A model generated the notes under the pieces. It searched no databases, was not told where the DNA came from, and was given only the letters and a program-made list of their open reading frames with translations. A DNA stretch of 59,410 nucleotides from Deltaproteobacteria bacterium (lineage in GTDB: Bacteria > Desulfobacterota > Desulfobacteria > Desulfobacterales > GCA-2748835). The DNA lies in the NCBI GenBank assembly GCA_002748835.1, contig PDTL01000025.1, positions 1-59,410 of the forward strand, in the 5' to 3' direction. Below are positions 9,448-18,505 of the stretch, in pieces (within the stretch, counting starts at the first letter, position 1; every line of letters starts with the position of its first letter). The position numbers and the translations under genes were made by a program.

Positions 9448-10638
9448 ATGAATCAGACAGACGTGAGGCAAGGAGCAGCCGGTGAAACCGGTGGCTATTG
9501 GCTGATTGAAACAACAGCAGATCTTGAAGAATTTATCAGCAGACTGAACGGCATTACCCGACTGGCCGTGGACATGGAGGCGGATTCCCTTCACCATTTT
9601 CGGGAGCAGGTGTGTCTGATCCAGCTGGCATCCCGTACGCACAGTGCGGTTGTCGACCCGCTGAAAGTGCGTGACTTATCCCCACTGGCACCGATCTTCA
9701 GGGATCCGTCGGTTCAGAAGATCCTTCATGGATCTGATTATGATATTCGTTCTTTTTACAGGGACTTTCATTTTGAAATTGTGAACCTGTTTGATACGGA
9801 AATCGCCTGCCGTTTTCTGGGTGTGAAATCCTTTGGTCTGGGGGCTGTGCTACAGGATCGATTCGATGTCACCTTAGACAAGCGGTTTCAGAAAAAAGAC
9901 TGGACCCAGCGGCCCTTGCCCGAAGAAATGGCGGAATATGCGGCGCGGGATGTGAAATACCTGATTCCCCTTGCGGAAATGCTGGAAGCTGAACTGGATG
10001 CCCTGGGGCGGCTCTGGTGGGTGCGCGAGGAATGTGAGCTGTTAAGCCGTGTGCGGCCGGCAAATGGAAATGGTAATCCTCTGTTTCTGAAAGTGAAAGG
10101 GGCTGGTAAACTGGAATCGCGCGCTCTGGGCATCCTCGAAGCCTTGCTTGAGCAGCGTCTGGTATGGGCAGAGCGGAAAGACCGGCCACCGTTTAAAGTG
10201 CTGGGAAATCGGGTGCTGCTGGCCGTGGCCGAAGCTGCGCCCCGGTCTGCCAGTGCTTTGAAACAGCTCGGGATCTTGTCTCCGGCCCAGTACGGCATGT
10301 ACGGTGACGGGATTGTGGCAGCGGTTCGGGACATTGTAAATAAGGATCCGGACGCCTGGCCCAGTTACCCGCGGACCGTGACGCAGCGCCCCTCTGGGGC
10401 CGTGGTGAACCGGATCGGAAAACTGAAGGCGCTCAGAGAATCTGTGGCAAAAGACCTGCAGCTGGAAGGTTCCCTGATTTTCAACAATGCCATGATTCAC
10501 GATATTGCGGTCATGAATCCCACCTCTTCGGATGCGCTTAAAGACGTCGCTGCATTACGGAACTGGGCCCGTGAAGTGGTGGGAGACCGGATCGTGACCT
10601 GTCTGGCGCGGCGGGGGAACCGCAGCCGCAGAACATAA
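9448..10638 (+). CDS. rnd: Ribonuclease D
   Basis: This is a 3'-5' exoribonuclease for tRNA and small RNA 3'-end trimming. The DEDDy exonuclease domain fills the N-terminal half: VDMEADSLHHF (first D and E), HGSDYDIRSF (second D) and YAARDVKYL (Y and last D). A HRDC-type domain and extra C-terminal sequence follow, giving 396 residues. I chose the ATG at 9448; a GTG at 9436 in the same frame is possible. The upstream gap (about 240 bases) contains a short hairpin (9345-9352/9358-9365, CAAAGCCG/CGGCTTTG). The gene is followed closely by a hydrolase gene on the same strand. Confidence 0.92.
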   Translation: MNQTDVRQGAAGETGGYWLIETTADLEEFISRLNGITRLAVDMEADSLHHFREQVCLIQLASRTHSAVVDPLKVRDLSPLAPIFRDPSVQKILHGSDYDIRSFYRDFHFEIVNLFDTEIACRFLGVKSFGLGAVLQDRFDVTLDKRFQKKDWTQRPLPEEMAEYAARDVKYLIPLAEMLEAELDALGRLWWVREECELLSRVRPANGNGNPLFLKVKGAGKLESRALGILEALLEQRLVWAERKDRPPFKVLGNRVLLAVAEAAPRSASALKQLGILSPAQYGMYGDGIVAAVRDIVNKDPDAWPSYPRTVTQRPSGAVVNRIGKLKALRESVAKDLQLEGSLIFNNAMIHDIAVMNPTSSDALKDVAALRNWAREVVGDRIVTCLARRGNRSRRT

Positions 10639-10677
10639 GCACGTGTTCGCATTGGATGCAGATACAAGGAGGACGCC

Positions 10678-11319
10678 ATGACAGAACAGGTGACCCTGAA
10701 AGGACCAGAAGGCACGCTGGCCGCTGTTTTTGACGATGCCGGTTCAACGACCGGTTCGGTGATCACCCACCCCCATCCGCTGTATGGCGGAAATATGGAA
10801 AACAACGTGGTGCATTGTGCCGCATCTGCCTGCTGTGAAGCAGGTCTTTCCGTGCTCCGGTTCAATTTTCGCGGCGTCGGTCAGAGCAGCGGAACATACG
10901 ATGACGGAGACGGCGAGCAGGACGATCTGGCTGCGGCTGTCACCTTTCTCACCGGCAACGGGTGCCGGAAGGTTCTGGTTGTGGGTTACTCGTTTGGCGC
11001 CTGGGTAGCAGCCATGGCGGCAGATAAGGGGCGCATTGAGGCGGACCTTGTCTTGATCGCCCCTCCTGTTGCGTTTGTTTCCCATGAATCCATCAGTGCC
11101 CTCCCCGGTCTGCGCGGCGTGGTGACCGGCGAACTGGACCGGGACATCGCCCCCATTTCATCGATACACACCCATCTGAAACGCTGGCACCCGGGTATCA
11201 CGGCAGATGTGCTTCCCGGGGCTGATCACTTTTTTTCCGGCTGTGAGCAGGCCTTGTCAGAATGGCTGCGGCCCGTTGTTCGGGACTGGAACCAGGTAGC
11301 CCTGTCTGATCCGCTATAA
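10678..11319 (+). CDS. Alpha/beta hydrolase (COG2945-like)
   Basis: This 213-residue cytoplasmic alpha/beta hydrolase has the nucleophile elbow GYSFGAW (Ser), the oxyanion-region motif HPHPLYGGNMENNVV typical of COG2945, and a late His in GADHFF. An Asp in the GELDRDIAP segment would complete the triad. There is no signal peptide. AGGAGGA lies just upstream of the ATG. The substrate is unknown. It sits between rnd and a YkgJ-like gene with short spacing, so it is probably co-transcribed with them. Confidence 0.85.
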   Translation: MTEQVTLKGPEGTLAAVFDDAGSTTGSVITHPHPLYGGNMENNVVHCAASACCEAGLSVLRFNFRGVGQSSGTYDDGDGEQDDLAAAVTFLTGNGCRKVLVVGYSFGAWVAAMAADKGRIEADLVLIAPPVAFVSHESISALPGLRGVVTGELDRDIAPISSIHTHLKRWHPGITADVLPGADHFFSGCEQALSEWLRPVVRDWNQVALSDPL

Positions 11320-11328
11320 GGATATCCG

Positions 11329-12024
11329 ATGCAGCTTGACCGGAAGCTCGGCTTTCTTGTCGCCGTTTATCACACATTCGAAACCTGGGCAGGTGATGTG
11401 CCTGTCTCCTGTAAACCCGGTTGCGCGGACTGCTGTACCCGGAACGTGACGGCCACCACACTGGAGGCCTTTTACCTGCTTTCGGAACTGCCGGAAGCGC
11501 AGACATGGATGGAAAAAATCAACAAAATCGTGGATCTGCCGCGTTTCCAGCCGGCCATGACCCTCAATACCCTGGCTAGCTGTCTGCGCGACGGCGGGGA
11601 ACCGCCGGAGGAAGTGTCGGATCCCGCCTGGTGGCCGTGTCCGTTTCTGGATGCGAAAGGTCTGTGCGGGGTATATGATCGCCGGCCCTTTGGCTGCAGG
11701 TGTTTTCATTCCGCCACCGCTTGCGGAACAGAAGGCCTGTCCACACCGGATATGTTTATCATGACCGTCAGCCAGGTGATGCTTCAGTTTCTGGAACAGG
11801 TGGACCAGCCAGGGTATGCGGGGAATTTTATCGATCTTGTTCGGGCGATGATGGCTGCGGGCGGGGCAGACGCGTATGCCGAAGGCCGGCTCAGCATCTC
11901 AGAACCGGGTGTCCAGCCCTGCCGGTCGATCCCCCTGCTTCTGGTACCGCCAGAGGACCAGATGCGGATCCGGCCCTATCTGGAAACCCTTCAGCGGCTT
12001 TACCGGGAGTGGTTTTCCAGATGA
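11329..12024 (+). CDS. YkgJ-like cysteine cluster protein
   Basis: This 231-residue protein of the zinc/iron-chelating CxxxCxxCC family (YkgJ type) has an N-terminal cluster C28, C32, C35, C36 followed by a later CPFLDAKGLCGVYDRRPFGCR segment. In this family the cysteines are thought to bind a metal or an Fe-S cluster; the function is not established. It begins 9 bases after the hydrolase stop codon. The C-terminal third has no recognised motif. Confidence 0.82.
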   Translation: MQLDRKLGFLVAVYHTFETWAGDVPVSCKPGCADCCTRNVTATTLEAFYLLSELPEAQTWMEKINKIVDLPRFQPAMTLNTLASCLRDGGEPPEEVSDPAWWPCPFLDAKGLCGVYDRRPFGCRCFHSATACGTEGLSTPDMFIMTVSQVMLQFLEQVDQPGYAGNFIDLVRAMMAAGGADAYAEGRLSISEPGVQPCRSIPLLLVPPEDQMRIRPYLETLQRLYREWFSR

Positions 12025-12145
12025 TTTGAATGTTGACAAACTGCCCTTTATCACTATGTTTTGAGTGGCATGAACAAAAAAGGTCCGTCCGTAATGGCCG
12101 CGCGCTGGGAGAGACAGCAGGCTTCTGAGAAATGGAGAGTACGAT

Positions 12146-12835
12146 ATGAGAATGGACTATGGGGAAACAAAAGATGAAATGCTTGAGCGGCTGCTGGCGG
12201 AAGAAAAACCCAAATGCCCGCATTGCAATGAACCGATGCAGCTGTGGGAAGTCCCGCATATCGCCATGGGTGACGGCCTGGGCTGGGGCTCACCGTTTTT
12301 GTATATCTGTTTTAATGATGGCTGTCCCCTGTATGTGGGCGGATGGGACAGTATCGAGAGCAATTATGCCCACAAAGCATCGCATCGGTGCATGAATTAT
12401 CCGGGCACAGAGACCTTTGAATGCCTGCCGGTCTTCAGTCCCGAAGGCGGGGGCGGTCAGGTCATGGACAATGACGTGGCAGCGAAACAGGCAGCGGAAC
12501 GGGAAGCCCTGAAACGGGGATTTCAGATTCTGGCCGACAGCTATGTGACCAAGAATCTTGTCAATATGATGACCCTTCTGGTGGATGCCGGCGAACCCAC
12601 CCGGGTACGCATCAAGGCTGCGGAGATGATTGGGGATGTGGCTGAAGATACCGAATGCATTGAACCCATGCGAAGCCACCGGTTCGGCAACCGGCTGTTG
12701 AAAGAGGCGGTGGATACAGCGGTGGAAAAGATCCATGATCGCTGTTTCACCCGGGAATGCCCCTTTTGTGCGGAGATCGTGAAAAAACGGGCCAAGGTCT
12801 GCAAGCACTGCGGCAAGGAGATTGCCGGGCAATAG
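12146..12835 (+). CDS. Zinc-ribbon protein of unknown function
   Basis: The 229-residue protein has metal-binding Cys pairs at both ends: CPHC (C24, C27) with a later CFNDGC in the N-terminal part, and CPFC...CKHC at the C-terminus. The middle (about residues 120-190) is helical and reads like a single HEAT-type repeat with a conserved IKAAEMIGDVAED stretch. A GAGAGT-type ribosome site precedes the ATG. I do not recognise a function; nucleic acid or protein binding is possible from the zinc ribbons. It is the last gene of the forward run from rnd. Confidence 0.7.
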   Translation: MRMDYGETKDEMLERLLAEEKPKCPHCNEPMQLWEVPHIAMGDGLGWGSPFLYICFNDGCPLYVGGWDSIESNYAHKASHRCMNYPGTETFECLPVFSPEGGGGQVMDNDVAAKQAAEREALKRGFQILADSYVTKNLVNMMTLLVDAGEPTRVRIKAAEMIGDVAEDTECIEPMRSHRFGNRLLKEAVDTAVEKIHDRCFTRECPFCAEIVKKRAKVCKHCGKEIAGQ

Positions 12836-12900
12836 CATCGCCCTTCCGCGCAGCGGCTAAGGGTAAAAATAAAATGTCCCTCCCGATTGTGAAAAAAACT

Positions 12901-13425
12901 TCAGAAAACCCTGTTGACATTCATGGTGTCATAGGTGCGGTAGATGAGCCGCATTTTTTCCAGCCGGTCAGGCGGCAGGGGATCTGCCGGCGGCCGTTTG
13001 GAAAAGGCGGTTTTTAGTTCCTCCGGGGTGAAAAACGCGTTCAGATCCCGGTGCAGCACCTGGCCGGTAACCGCATCCAGAAAAAGGATCCTGCTGCCGT
13101 CCGTCACCAGGGCCCACGGCATGGGCCGTTCTTCGAGAATACGCGCTGCTGTGACGATTTCCCGGTCCCAGGAATCCATGGCACCGGCGCAGCATTTCAC
13201 CGCAACCGCGCTTTTGCCGTCCACGGTGATCACCATATCTATATGGGAGGCATAGGCCTCGCCATGGACGGTGAATTCAATGGGCACATCAATACGGATC
13301 TGGTCCCGTGCGTATCCTTTGGCATCCACCAGAATTTTTTCAAAAGATTGCCGGTTGGCCTCTGATCCCCGGTTGGGGACCGCATTGCCGGTACAATAGT
13401 CGGTCAGCATGAACGCATCCTGCAT
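12901..13425 (-). CDS. HsdR-N-like protein with degenerate nuclease motif
   Basis: This 174-residue protein resembles the type I restriction enzyme R N-terminal domain (HSDR_N_2 type), with the core VPIEFTVHGEAYASHIDMVI then DGKSAVAVKCCAG. Active PD-(D/E)xK nucleases of this group carry an (I/V)-E-C-K-A-P type motif. Here the aligned stretch reads V-K-C-C-A-G, so both the catalytic Glu and Lys appear lost. There are no hsdM or hsdS genes nearby. It is the last gene of the rplU-gpmI operon, 12 bases after gpmI. A non-catalytic DNA-binding or structural role is possible; the function is unknown. Confidence 0.7.
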   Translation of the reverse strand: MQDAFMLTDYCTGNAVPNRGSEANRQSFEKILVDAKGYARDQIRIDVPIEFTVHGEAYASHIDMVITVDGKSAVAVKCCAGAMDSWDREIVTAARILEERPMPWALVTDGSRILFLDAVTGQVLHRDLNAFFTPEELKTAFSKRPPADPLPPDRLEKMRLIYRTYDTMNVNRVF

Positions 13426-13437
13426 GCGGGTTTCTCC

Positions 13438-14982
13438 TTATCCGGCGATCAGCGATGTGCCGGTCATTTCTGCCGGTTTTTCCAGCCCCATCAGCGCCAG
13501 AACAGTGGGAGCGATATCCCGCAGGGCGCCTTTGTTCAGACGGCATTTGGCGTGCCGGTCGCTCACCAGTATCAGGGGAACCGGGTTCAGGGTATGGGCG
13601 GTATGGGGGGTTCCCGAGGGGTCGGCCATGAGTTCGGAATTGCCGTGGTCTGCGGTGATTACCGTGATGCCGCCTAGCGCCCGCATGCGGGTGACAATCT
13701 TTTCCACGCAGGCATCGACCACAGAACAGGCCTTGACAGCAGCATCCATGACCCCTGTGTGTCCCACCATGTCCATGTTGGCAAAATTGAGAACAATCAG
13801 ATCATATGCCGGTGATTCCAGCCGTTCCAGGACTTCATGCGTGACCGTTTCCGCACTCATCTCCGGGATCAGGTCATAGGTGGGAACCGTCCGAGGCGAG
13901 GGGACCAGGACCCGGTCTTCTCCGGGAAACGGTGTTTCTTCTCCGCCGTTGAAAAAATAAGTGACATGGGCGTATTTTTCGGTTTCCGCAATGCGCAGCT
14001 GGGTTCTGCCAGCGTCGCTCACCACCTGGCCGAGGATCTGCGTGGGGCGCACGGGCGGAAAGGCAATGGGCAGATCAAAGGTCTTGTCGTAGAAGGTCAT
14101 GCAGACAAAGGCGGACAAGGCGGGCCGGTATGGGCGTTCAAATTCGTCAAAGGCCGGATCCGTGAATGCCCGGGTGATCTGGCGTGCCCGGTCTGCCCGG
14201 AAGTTGAAAAAGAGGATGGCATCGTCGTCTGCGATCAGGGGGGCGTGCACGTCTTTTGTTGCAGCGATGCGCACTGGCTGAATGAATTCGTCGGTTTCAC
14301 CGGCTGCATAGGCTTCACGGACTGCATGGACCGGATCTGGCTGAACCGGTCCGCCAGGCTGGGTATAGAGCGTATACGCGCGTTCGGTCCGCTCCCAGCG
14401 GGTATCCCGGTCCATGGCATAGAACCGGCCGGACACCGATGCCACAGACGCATGGGGCTGATCAGCCAGAAACTTTTCCAAGCGGGTCATATACCCAAGA
14501 CCGCTGTTCGGGGCTGTATCCCGGCCATCCATGATGGCGTGGATAGCAACCGTGCCACATCCTTCTCTGCCAGCCATGCGGATCAGGGCTTCCAGATGGG
14601 TCAGCTGGCTGTGCACGCCGCCGTCTGAGAGCAGTCCCATCAGATGAAGGGTGGTCCCTTTTTTTCTGATGGTCTGCATGAGCGCTGTCAGCTGGGGATT
14701 GGTATAAAATGAACCGTCTGCAATGGCGTTGTCAATGCGGAGCAGATCCTGATACACGGTGCGGCCGGCACCGATGTTCAAGTGTCCCACCTCGGAGTTT
14801 CCCATGATGCCTTCGGGCAGCCCGACATCCGGGCCGGCGCAGGTGAGGGCCGTGTGAGGGCAGGACGCTTCAAGGCTTTTTAAAAACGGGGTGCCGGATA
14901 CGTGGACCGCATTTCTGTCATTGGCTTCTCCAATACCCCATCCATCGAGAATCATGAGCATCACGGGGGCGTTTTCAGTCAT
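13438..14982 (-). CDS. gpmI: 2,3-bisphosphoglycerate-independent phosphoglycerate mutase
   Basis: This two-domain metalloenzyme interconverts 3- and 2-phosphoglycerate in glycolysis and gluconeogenesis. It is 514 residues, the normal length. It shows the N-terminal LMILDGWG metal motif, the catalytic Ser in GNSEVGHLNIGAGR, HAIMDGRDT, and the C-terminal metal site motifs NFANMDMVGHTG and TADHGN. The start overlaps the end of rsfS by 8 bases, suggesting translational coupling in the rplU operon. Confidence 0.97.
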   Translation of the reverse strand: MTENAPVMLMILDGWGIGEANDRNAVHVSGTPFLKSLEASCPHTALTCAGPDVGLPEGIMGNSEVGHLNIGAGRTVYQDLLRIDNAIADGSFYTNPQLTALMQTIRKKGTTLHLMGLLSDGGVHSQLTHLEALIRMAGREGCGTVAIHAIMDGRDTAPNSGLGYMTRLEKFLADQPHASVASVSGRFYAMDRDTRWERTERAYTLYTQPGGPVQPDPVHAVREAYAAGETDEFIQPVRIAATKDVHAPLIADDDAILFFNFRADRARQITRAFTDPAFDEFERPYRPALSAFVCMTFYDKTFDLPIAFPPVRPTQILGQVVSDAGRTQLRIAETEKYAHVTYFFNGGEETPFPGEDRVLVPSPRTVPTYDLIPEMSAETVTHEVLERLESPAYDLIVLNFANMDMVGHTGVMDAAVKACSVVDACVEKIVTRMRALGGITVITADHGNSELMADPSGTPHTAHTLNPVPLILVSDRHAKCRLNKGALRDIAPTVLALMGLEKPAEMTGTSLIAG

Positions 14983-15412
14983 CCGTCAATTCCTCGTCAT
15001 CATCAAACGAATAGGTGTCCATGTCCGGACCGGCCGGCGGTGCGATATGGGTGGTGTCATAACGGGGGGCATCGGCCCAGAGGCTTTCAAGGTCATACAT
15101 GCGCCGGGTTTCGTCGAAAAAGATGTGGATGATCACATCATCGTAATCGAGCAGCACCCAGATGCCGTCATCCAGGCCTTCCACGCTCAAGGGGCGGACG
15201 CCCTGACGCTTCATTTCCCGGATGATATAGTCGCCGATGGCCTTGACCTGACGGGTCGAACGACCAGAACAGATCAGAAACAGATCGGCGAATGCGGTGA
15301 GCGCATGCACGTCCATGGCAACCAGTGCTTCTGATTTCCGGCCCAGGGCCGCCCGGATGTAGGGTTCAAATCGTTCATCCGCCTGAAGCGGGGAGGATGA
15401 TGGGATGTTCAT
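14975..15412 (-). CDS. rsfS: Ribosome silencing factor RsfS
   Basis: This 145-residue RsfS/DUF143 (Iojap) protein binds L14 of the large ribosomal subunit and blocks subunit joining. The conserved core is visible: ALDVHALTAFADLFLICSGRSTRQ is close to the family pattern, then VEGLDDGIWVLLDYDDVIIHIF. The C-terminal tail is acidic (DDDEELTDD). It overlaps nadD by 4 bases (ATGA), the common nadD-rsfS pairing in bacteria. Confidence 0.94.
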   Translation of the reverse strand: MNIPSSSPLQADERFEPYIRAALGRKSEALVAMDVHALTAFADLFLICSGRSTRQVKAIGDYIIREMKRQGVRPLSVEGLDDGIWVLLDYDDVIIHIFFDETRRMYDLESLWADAPRYDTTHIAPPAGPDMDTYSFDDDEELTDD

Positions 15413-16071
15413 AAATAGAGTCCTTTTATGTCAATATAGTCCTGAACCGCCAGTGGCAGCCACGTGGCAGCCGTTTTTTTTTGGCGGAGCCTGCGTCTGA
15501 TTGCTGAAGACGAGACCACGCACGCAGGCACTGCCACCGGCTGTACCGGCTGCAGTTTCGGGTGCACGAATGCGCCGGTTTTCGTATCCCGGCAATACGC
15601 CGGATCAATGGCTGCGGCAAGGTAGCCGGACAGCGTGTCGGTCAGGTCGGCTGCGTTCGGCCTGCCGTGTCCCGGCCGGGTCATGACCAGAAATCCGATT
15701 TCCCGGAAAAGGTCAGCAACGCCTTTCCAGGCATGAATCTCCAGGAAGGCGTCAATCCCGATAATGAACCACCACCTTGCCGCCGGGCAGGTCGGGATCA
15801 GTGCCCTGACCGTATCAATGGAAAACGACGGGCCTTCCCGGTTGATTTCTGTATCCGATACCGTGACCTGCGGCAGGCCCCGGAATGCCAGCCGGGTCAT
15901 GGCCAGCCGGTGCACCGCGGGTGTTATCGCTGTTTCCGGCTTATGGGGCGGATGGGCGGACGGCACCACCACAATTTGATCCATGCGCCCCGTTTCGAGG
16001 AGAAACGCGGTTACGGTGATGTGCCCGGCATGCACCGGGTTAAACGTCCCGCCGAAAATACCGATCCGCAT
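15409..16071 (-). CDS. nadD: Nicotinate-nucleotide adenylyltransferase
   Basis: NadD makes deamido-NAD from nicotinate mononucleotide and ATP. The N-terminus MRIGIFGGTFNPVHAGH has the nucleotidyltransferase HxGH motif, and the C-terminal VSSSAIRRRL is the ISSTxxR-type motif. It is 220 residues, the normal length. It lies 7 bases downstream of proA and overlaps rsfS by 4 bases. Confidence 0.95.
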   Translation of the reverse strand: MRIGIFGGTFNPVHAGHITVTAFLLETGRMDQIVVVPSAHPPHKPETAITPAVHRLAMTRLAFRGLPQVTVSDTEINREGPSFSIDTVRALIPTCPAARWWFIIGIDAFLEIHAWKGVADLFREIGFLVMTRPGHGRPNAADLTDTLSGYLAAAIDPAYCRDTKTGAFVHPKLQPVQPVAVPACVVSSSAIRRRLRQKKTAATWLPLAVQDYIDIKGLYL

Positions 16072-16078
16072 GCGTCTG

Positions 16079-17335
16079 TTACTCGCGCACCTGACCGTCG
16101 CCGAAGACCACGAATTTGGTGGTGGTCAGTTCCTGGAGTCCCATGGGGCCGTAGGCGTGGAGTTTGGAGGTGCTGATGCCGATTTCCGCGCCCAGTCCCA
16201 GTTCGCCGCCGTCATTGAACCGGGTGGAGGCGTTGACCATGACAACAGAGGCGTCCACGTCCCGTATGAACTGTCGGGACCGGCTGTAGTCTGAGGTGAC
16301 AATGCTCTCTGTATGATTGGAGCCAAATGCCCGGATATGATCCACGGCCGCATCCATGCTGTCGACCACCTTGACAGCTAGGATCAGGTCGAGAAATTCC
16401 GCTGGCCAGTCCGCGTCCGTAGCCGGGGTGATATGCGGCAGGATCCGGCAGGTCTCCTCGCATCCCCTGAGTTCCACGCCTGCCTCACCAAGCCGGGCCG
16501 CAACAGCTGGCAGAAAGGTGGCTGCCATGGCCCTGTGGACCAGGAGCGTTTCCATGGCATTGCAGACACCGGGCCGGTGCACTTTGGCGTTAAAGGCAAT
16601 GTCAACCGCCATGTCCACGTCAGCCGGATCATCCACATACACATGGCAGACGCCCTTGTAGTGCTTGAGCACCGGTATGCGGGAGTTTTCCGCCACAAAG
16701 CGGATCAGGCCTTCGCCGCCCCGGGGGATGATGAGGTCAATCCATTCCTCCTGCTGGAGCAGGTAAAGCACCGCTTCCCGGTCCCGCATGGGGACCACCT
16801 GAACGGCTTTTTCCGGCAGGCCGGCATCTGACAGGGCGGATGCCACGATGGCTGCCAGGGCCTGATTGGTGTTCAGGGATTCGGATCCGCCGCGAAGCAG
16901 GATGGCATTGCCGGCTTTCAGGCAGAGACCTGCCGCGTCGATGGTCACGTTGGGCCGGGACTCGTAGATGATCCCGATGACGCCCAGGGGAATCCGCATG
17001 CGGGAGACCTGGAGTCCGTTGGGCCGCTGCCAGCTGCAGGTGGTGGAGCCCACCGGGTCTTCCAGGCGGGCCACATGACGCAGGCCGTCCGCCATGGCGG
17101 CAATTACCTTGTCAGACAGGGTCAGGCGGTCGATCAGGGCCGCAGACAGTCCTTTTTCCCGGCCCAGTTGCAGATCTTTTTCGTTTTCCGACTGGAGAAA
17201 GGCTTTTTTCGCCTCCAGCCGGTCTGCAAGGGTGACAAGCGCGTGGTTCTTGGCTGCGGTGTCACACATGGCCATCCGCCGGGCGGCGGTGCTGGCGTCT
17301 TTTGCCATCTGAAGTATCGTCGATTCGATGGTCAT
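16079..17335 (-). CDS. proA: Gamma-glutamyl phosphate reductase
   Basis: This enzyme carries out the second step of proline synthesis, NADPH-dependent reduction of glutamyl 5-phosphate to the semialdehyde. The 418 residues match the aldehyde dehydrogenase-like ProA family. The catalytic Cys lies in [16 protein letters not shown], and a family segment [21 protein letters not shown] (split for clarity: [11 protein letters not shown] then [10 protein letters not shown]) is present. It is 9 bases downstream of proB, so the two proline enzymes are co-expressed. Confidence 0.96.
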   Translation of the reverse strand: MTIESTILQMAKDASTAARRMAMCDTAAKNHALVTLADRLEAKKAFLQSENEKDLQLGREKGLSAALIDRLTLSDKVIAAMADGLRHVARLEDPVGSTTCSWQRPNGLQVSRMRIPLGVIGIIYESRPNVTIDAAGLCLKAGNAILLRGGSESLNTNQALAAIVASALSDAGLPEKAVQVVPMRDREAVLYLLQQEEWIDLIIPRGGEGLIRFVAENSRIPVLKHYKGVCHVYVDDPADVDMAVDIAFNAKVHRPGVCNAMETLLVHRAMAATFLPAVAARLGEAGVELRGCEETCRILPHITPATDADWPAEFLDLILAVKVVDSMDAAVDHIRAFGSNHTESIVTSDYSRSRQFIRDVDASVVMVNASTRFNDGGELGLGAEIGISTSKLHAYGPMGLQELTTTKFVVFGDGQVRE

Positions 17336-17344
17336 GGTTGGCTC

Positions 17345-18505
17345 CTAGGGTGTTTCCGGTTGATGTTCCGCAGTGATGGTCAGGTTGTCCCGGTGAATGA
17401 CTTCATCGTAGGGTTTGCTGCCCAGGCGGATCTGGATTTCATTGGAATGAAGACCCATGATTTTTTCAATATCTCTGGCGCCGTAGTTGACCAGTCCTAC
17501 CCCCAGACACTCATCCTTGGAGGAGGTTAAAAAGACCGGGGCGCCCACAGAAAAATCCCCTTCCACACCGATAATCCCGCTGGCCAGCAGGCTTTTTCCG
17601 TTTTTGATAACAGCATCAACTGCACCGGCATCAATGATGACCGCCCCTCTGGGTTTGCTGGAAAAGGCGATCCAGCTTTTCCGGCTGGCCAGACGTTCGG
17701 GTTTGGGATGAAAATAGGTGCCGATGGGTTCTCCGGCAAACAGGGCGTCGAGCACATCGGCGCGATTGCCGGGTCCGATGATCATGGGGATGCCGGCTGC
17801 GGTGGACTTTCGTGCGGCTTCGATTTTGGTACGCATGCCGCCCGTGCCCAGGGATCCGGGAATCCCGCCGGCCTGGCGTTCAATTTCGGGGGTGATGGTA
17901 TGGATTTCGGCGATGCGCTCAGCGGCAGGATCCACCCGGGGATCTGCCGTGTAGACGCCGTCAATATCCGTGAGGTTGATCAGAAGATCCGCATCGAGCA
18001 TGAGGGCGATGATGGCGGAAAGGGTATCGTTGTCCCCAAATTTGATTTCTTCTACGGCCACGGTATCGTTTTCATTGACAATGGGGATCACGTTTAACGA
18101 CAGCAGGGCGTTGAACGTGTTTCTGGCATTGAGAAACCGCAGGCGGTTCGAGAGATCTTCTCCGGTAAAGAGAATCTGGGCCACCTGCTTGTCAAAGCGG
18201 TTGAAGGCAGTCTCGTACTCCTGGATGAGACCAGCCTGTCCGACGGCCGCGATGGCTTGGCGTTTGGGGATTTCAGCAGGCCGGGTTTTCAGTTTGAGCT
18301 TGCGCAGGCCGCAGGCCATGGCGCCGGATGAAACGAAGATCACTTGCCGGCCGGTATCGATGAGGCGGCTGATCTGCCGGGAGAGGGTGTCGATCACCGA
18401 AAGATTGAGACCGTTGTCCGCAGTGAGCACATTGCTGCCCACTTTGACGACTACCCGGCGGGCGGCATTAAACCGTGTTGTTCTTTCGGTGTTCATGATA
18501 GGCAT
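17345..18505 (-). CDS. proB: Glutamate 5-kinase with PUA domain
   Basis: ProB phosphorylates glutamate as the first, proline-inhibited step of proline synthesis. The amino acid kinase fold is visible: VVVKVGSNVL, FVSSGAMACG, VNENDTVAVEEIKFGDND, and the GTGGMRTKIEAA segment. A C-terminal PUA domain (about residues 285-375) gives the long form of 386 residues. An ATG three codons in (18496) is an equally good start. The 5' end overlaps the 3' end of obg, so translation is probably coupled. Confidence 0.95.
   Translation of the reverse strand: MPIMNTERTTRFNAARRVVVKVGSNVLTADNGLNLSVIDTLSRQISRLIDTGRQVIFVSSGAMACGLRKLKLKTRPAEIPKRQAIAAVGQAGLIQEYETAFNRFDKQVAQILFTGEDLSNRLRFLNARNTFNALLSLNVIPIVNENDTVAVEEIKFGDNDTLSAIIALMLDADLLINLTDIDGVYTADPRVDPAAERIAEIHTITPEIERQAGGIPGSLGTGGMRTKIEAARKSTAAGIPMIIGPGNRADVLDALFAGEPIGTYFHPKPERLASRKSWIAFSSKPRGAVIIDAGAVDAVIKNGKSLLASGIIGVEGDFSVGAPVFLTSSKDECLGVGLVNYGARDIEKIMGLHSNEIQIRLGSKPYDEVIHRDNLTITAEHQPETP

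Noticed and set aside
12841..12863. Hairpin CCCTTCCGC-GCA-GCGGCTAAGGG between convergent genes as a terminator
   Set aside because: The stem is interrupted by a bulge and no T run follows on either strand.
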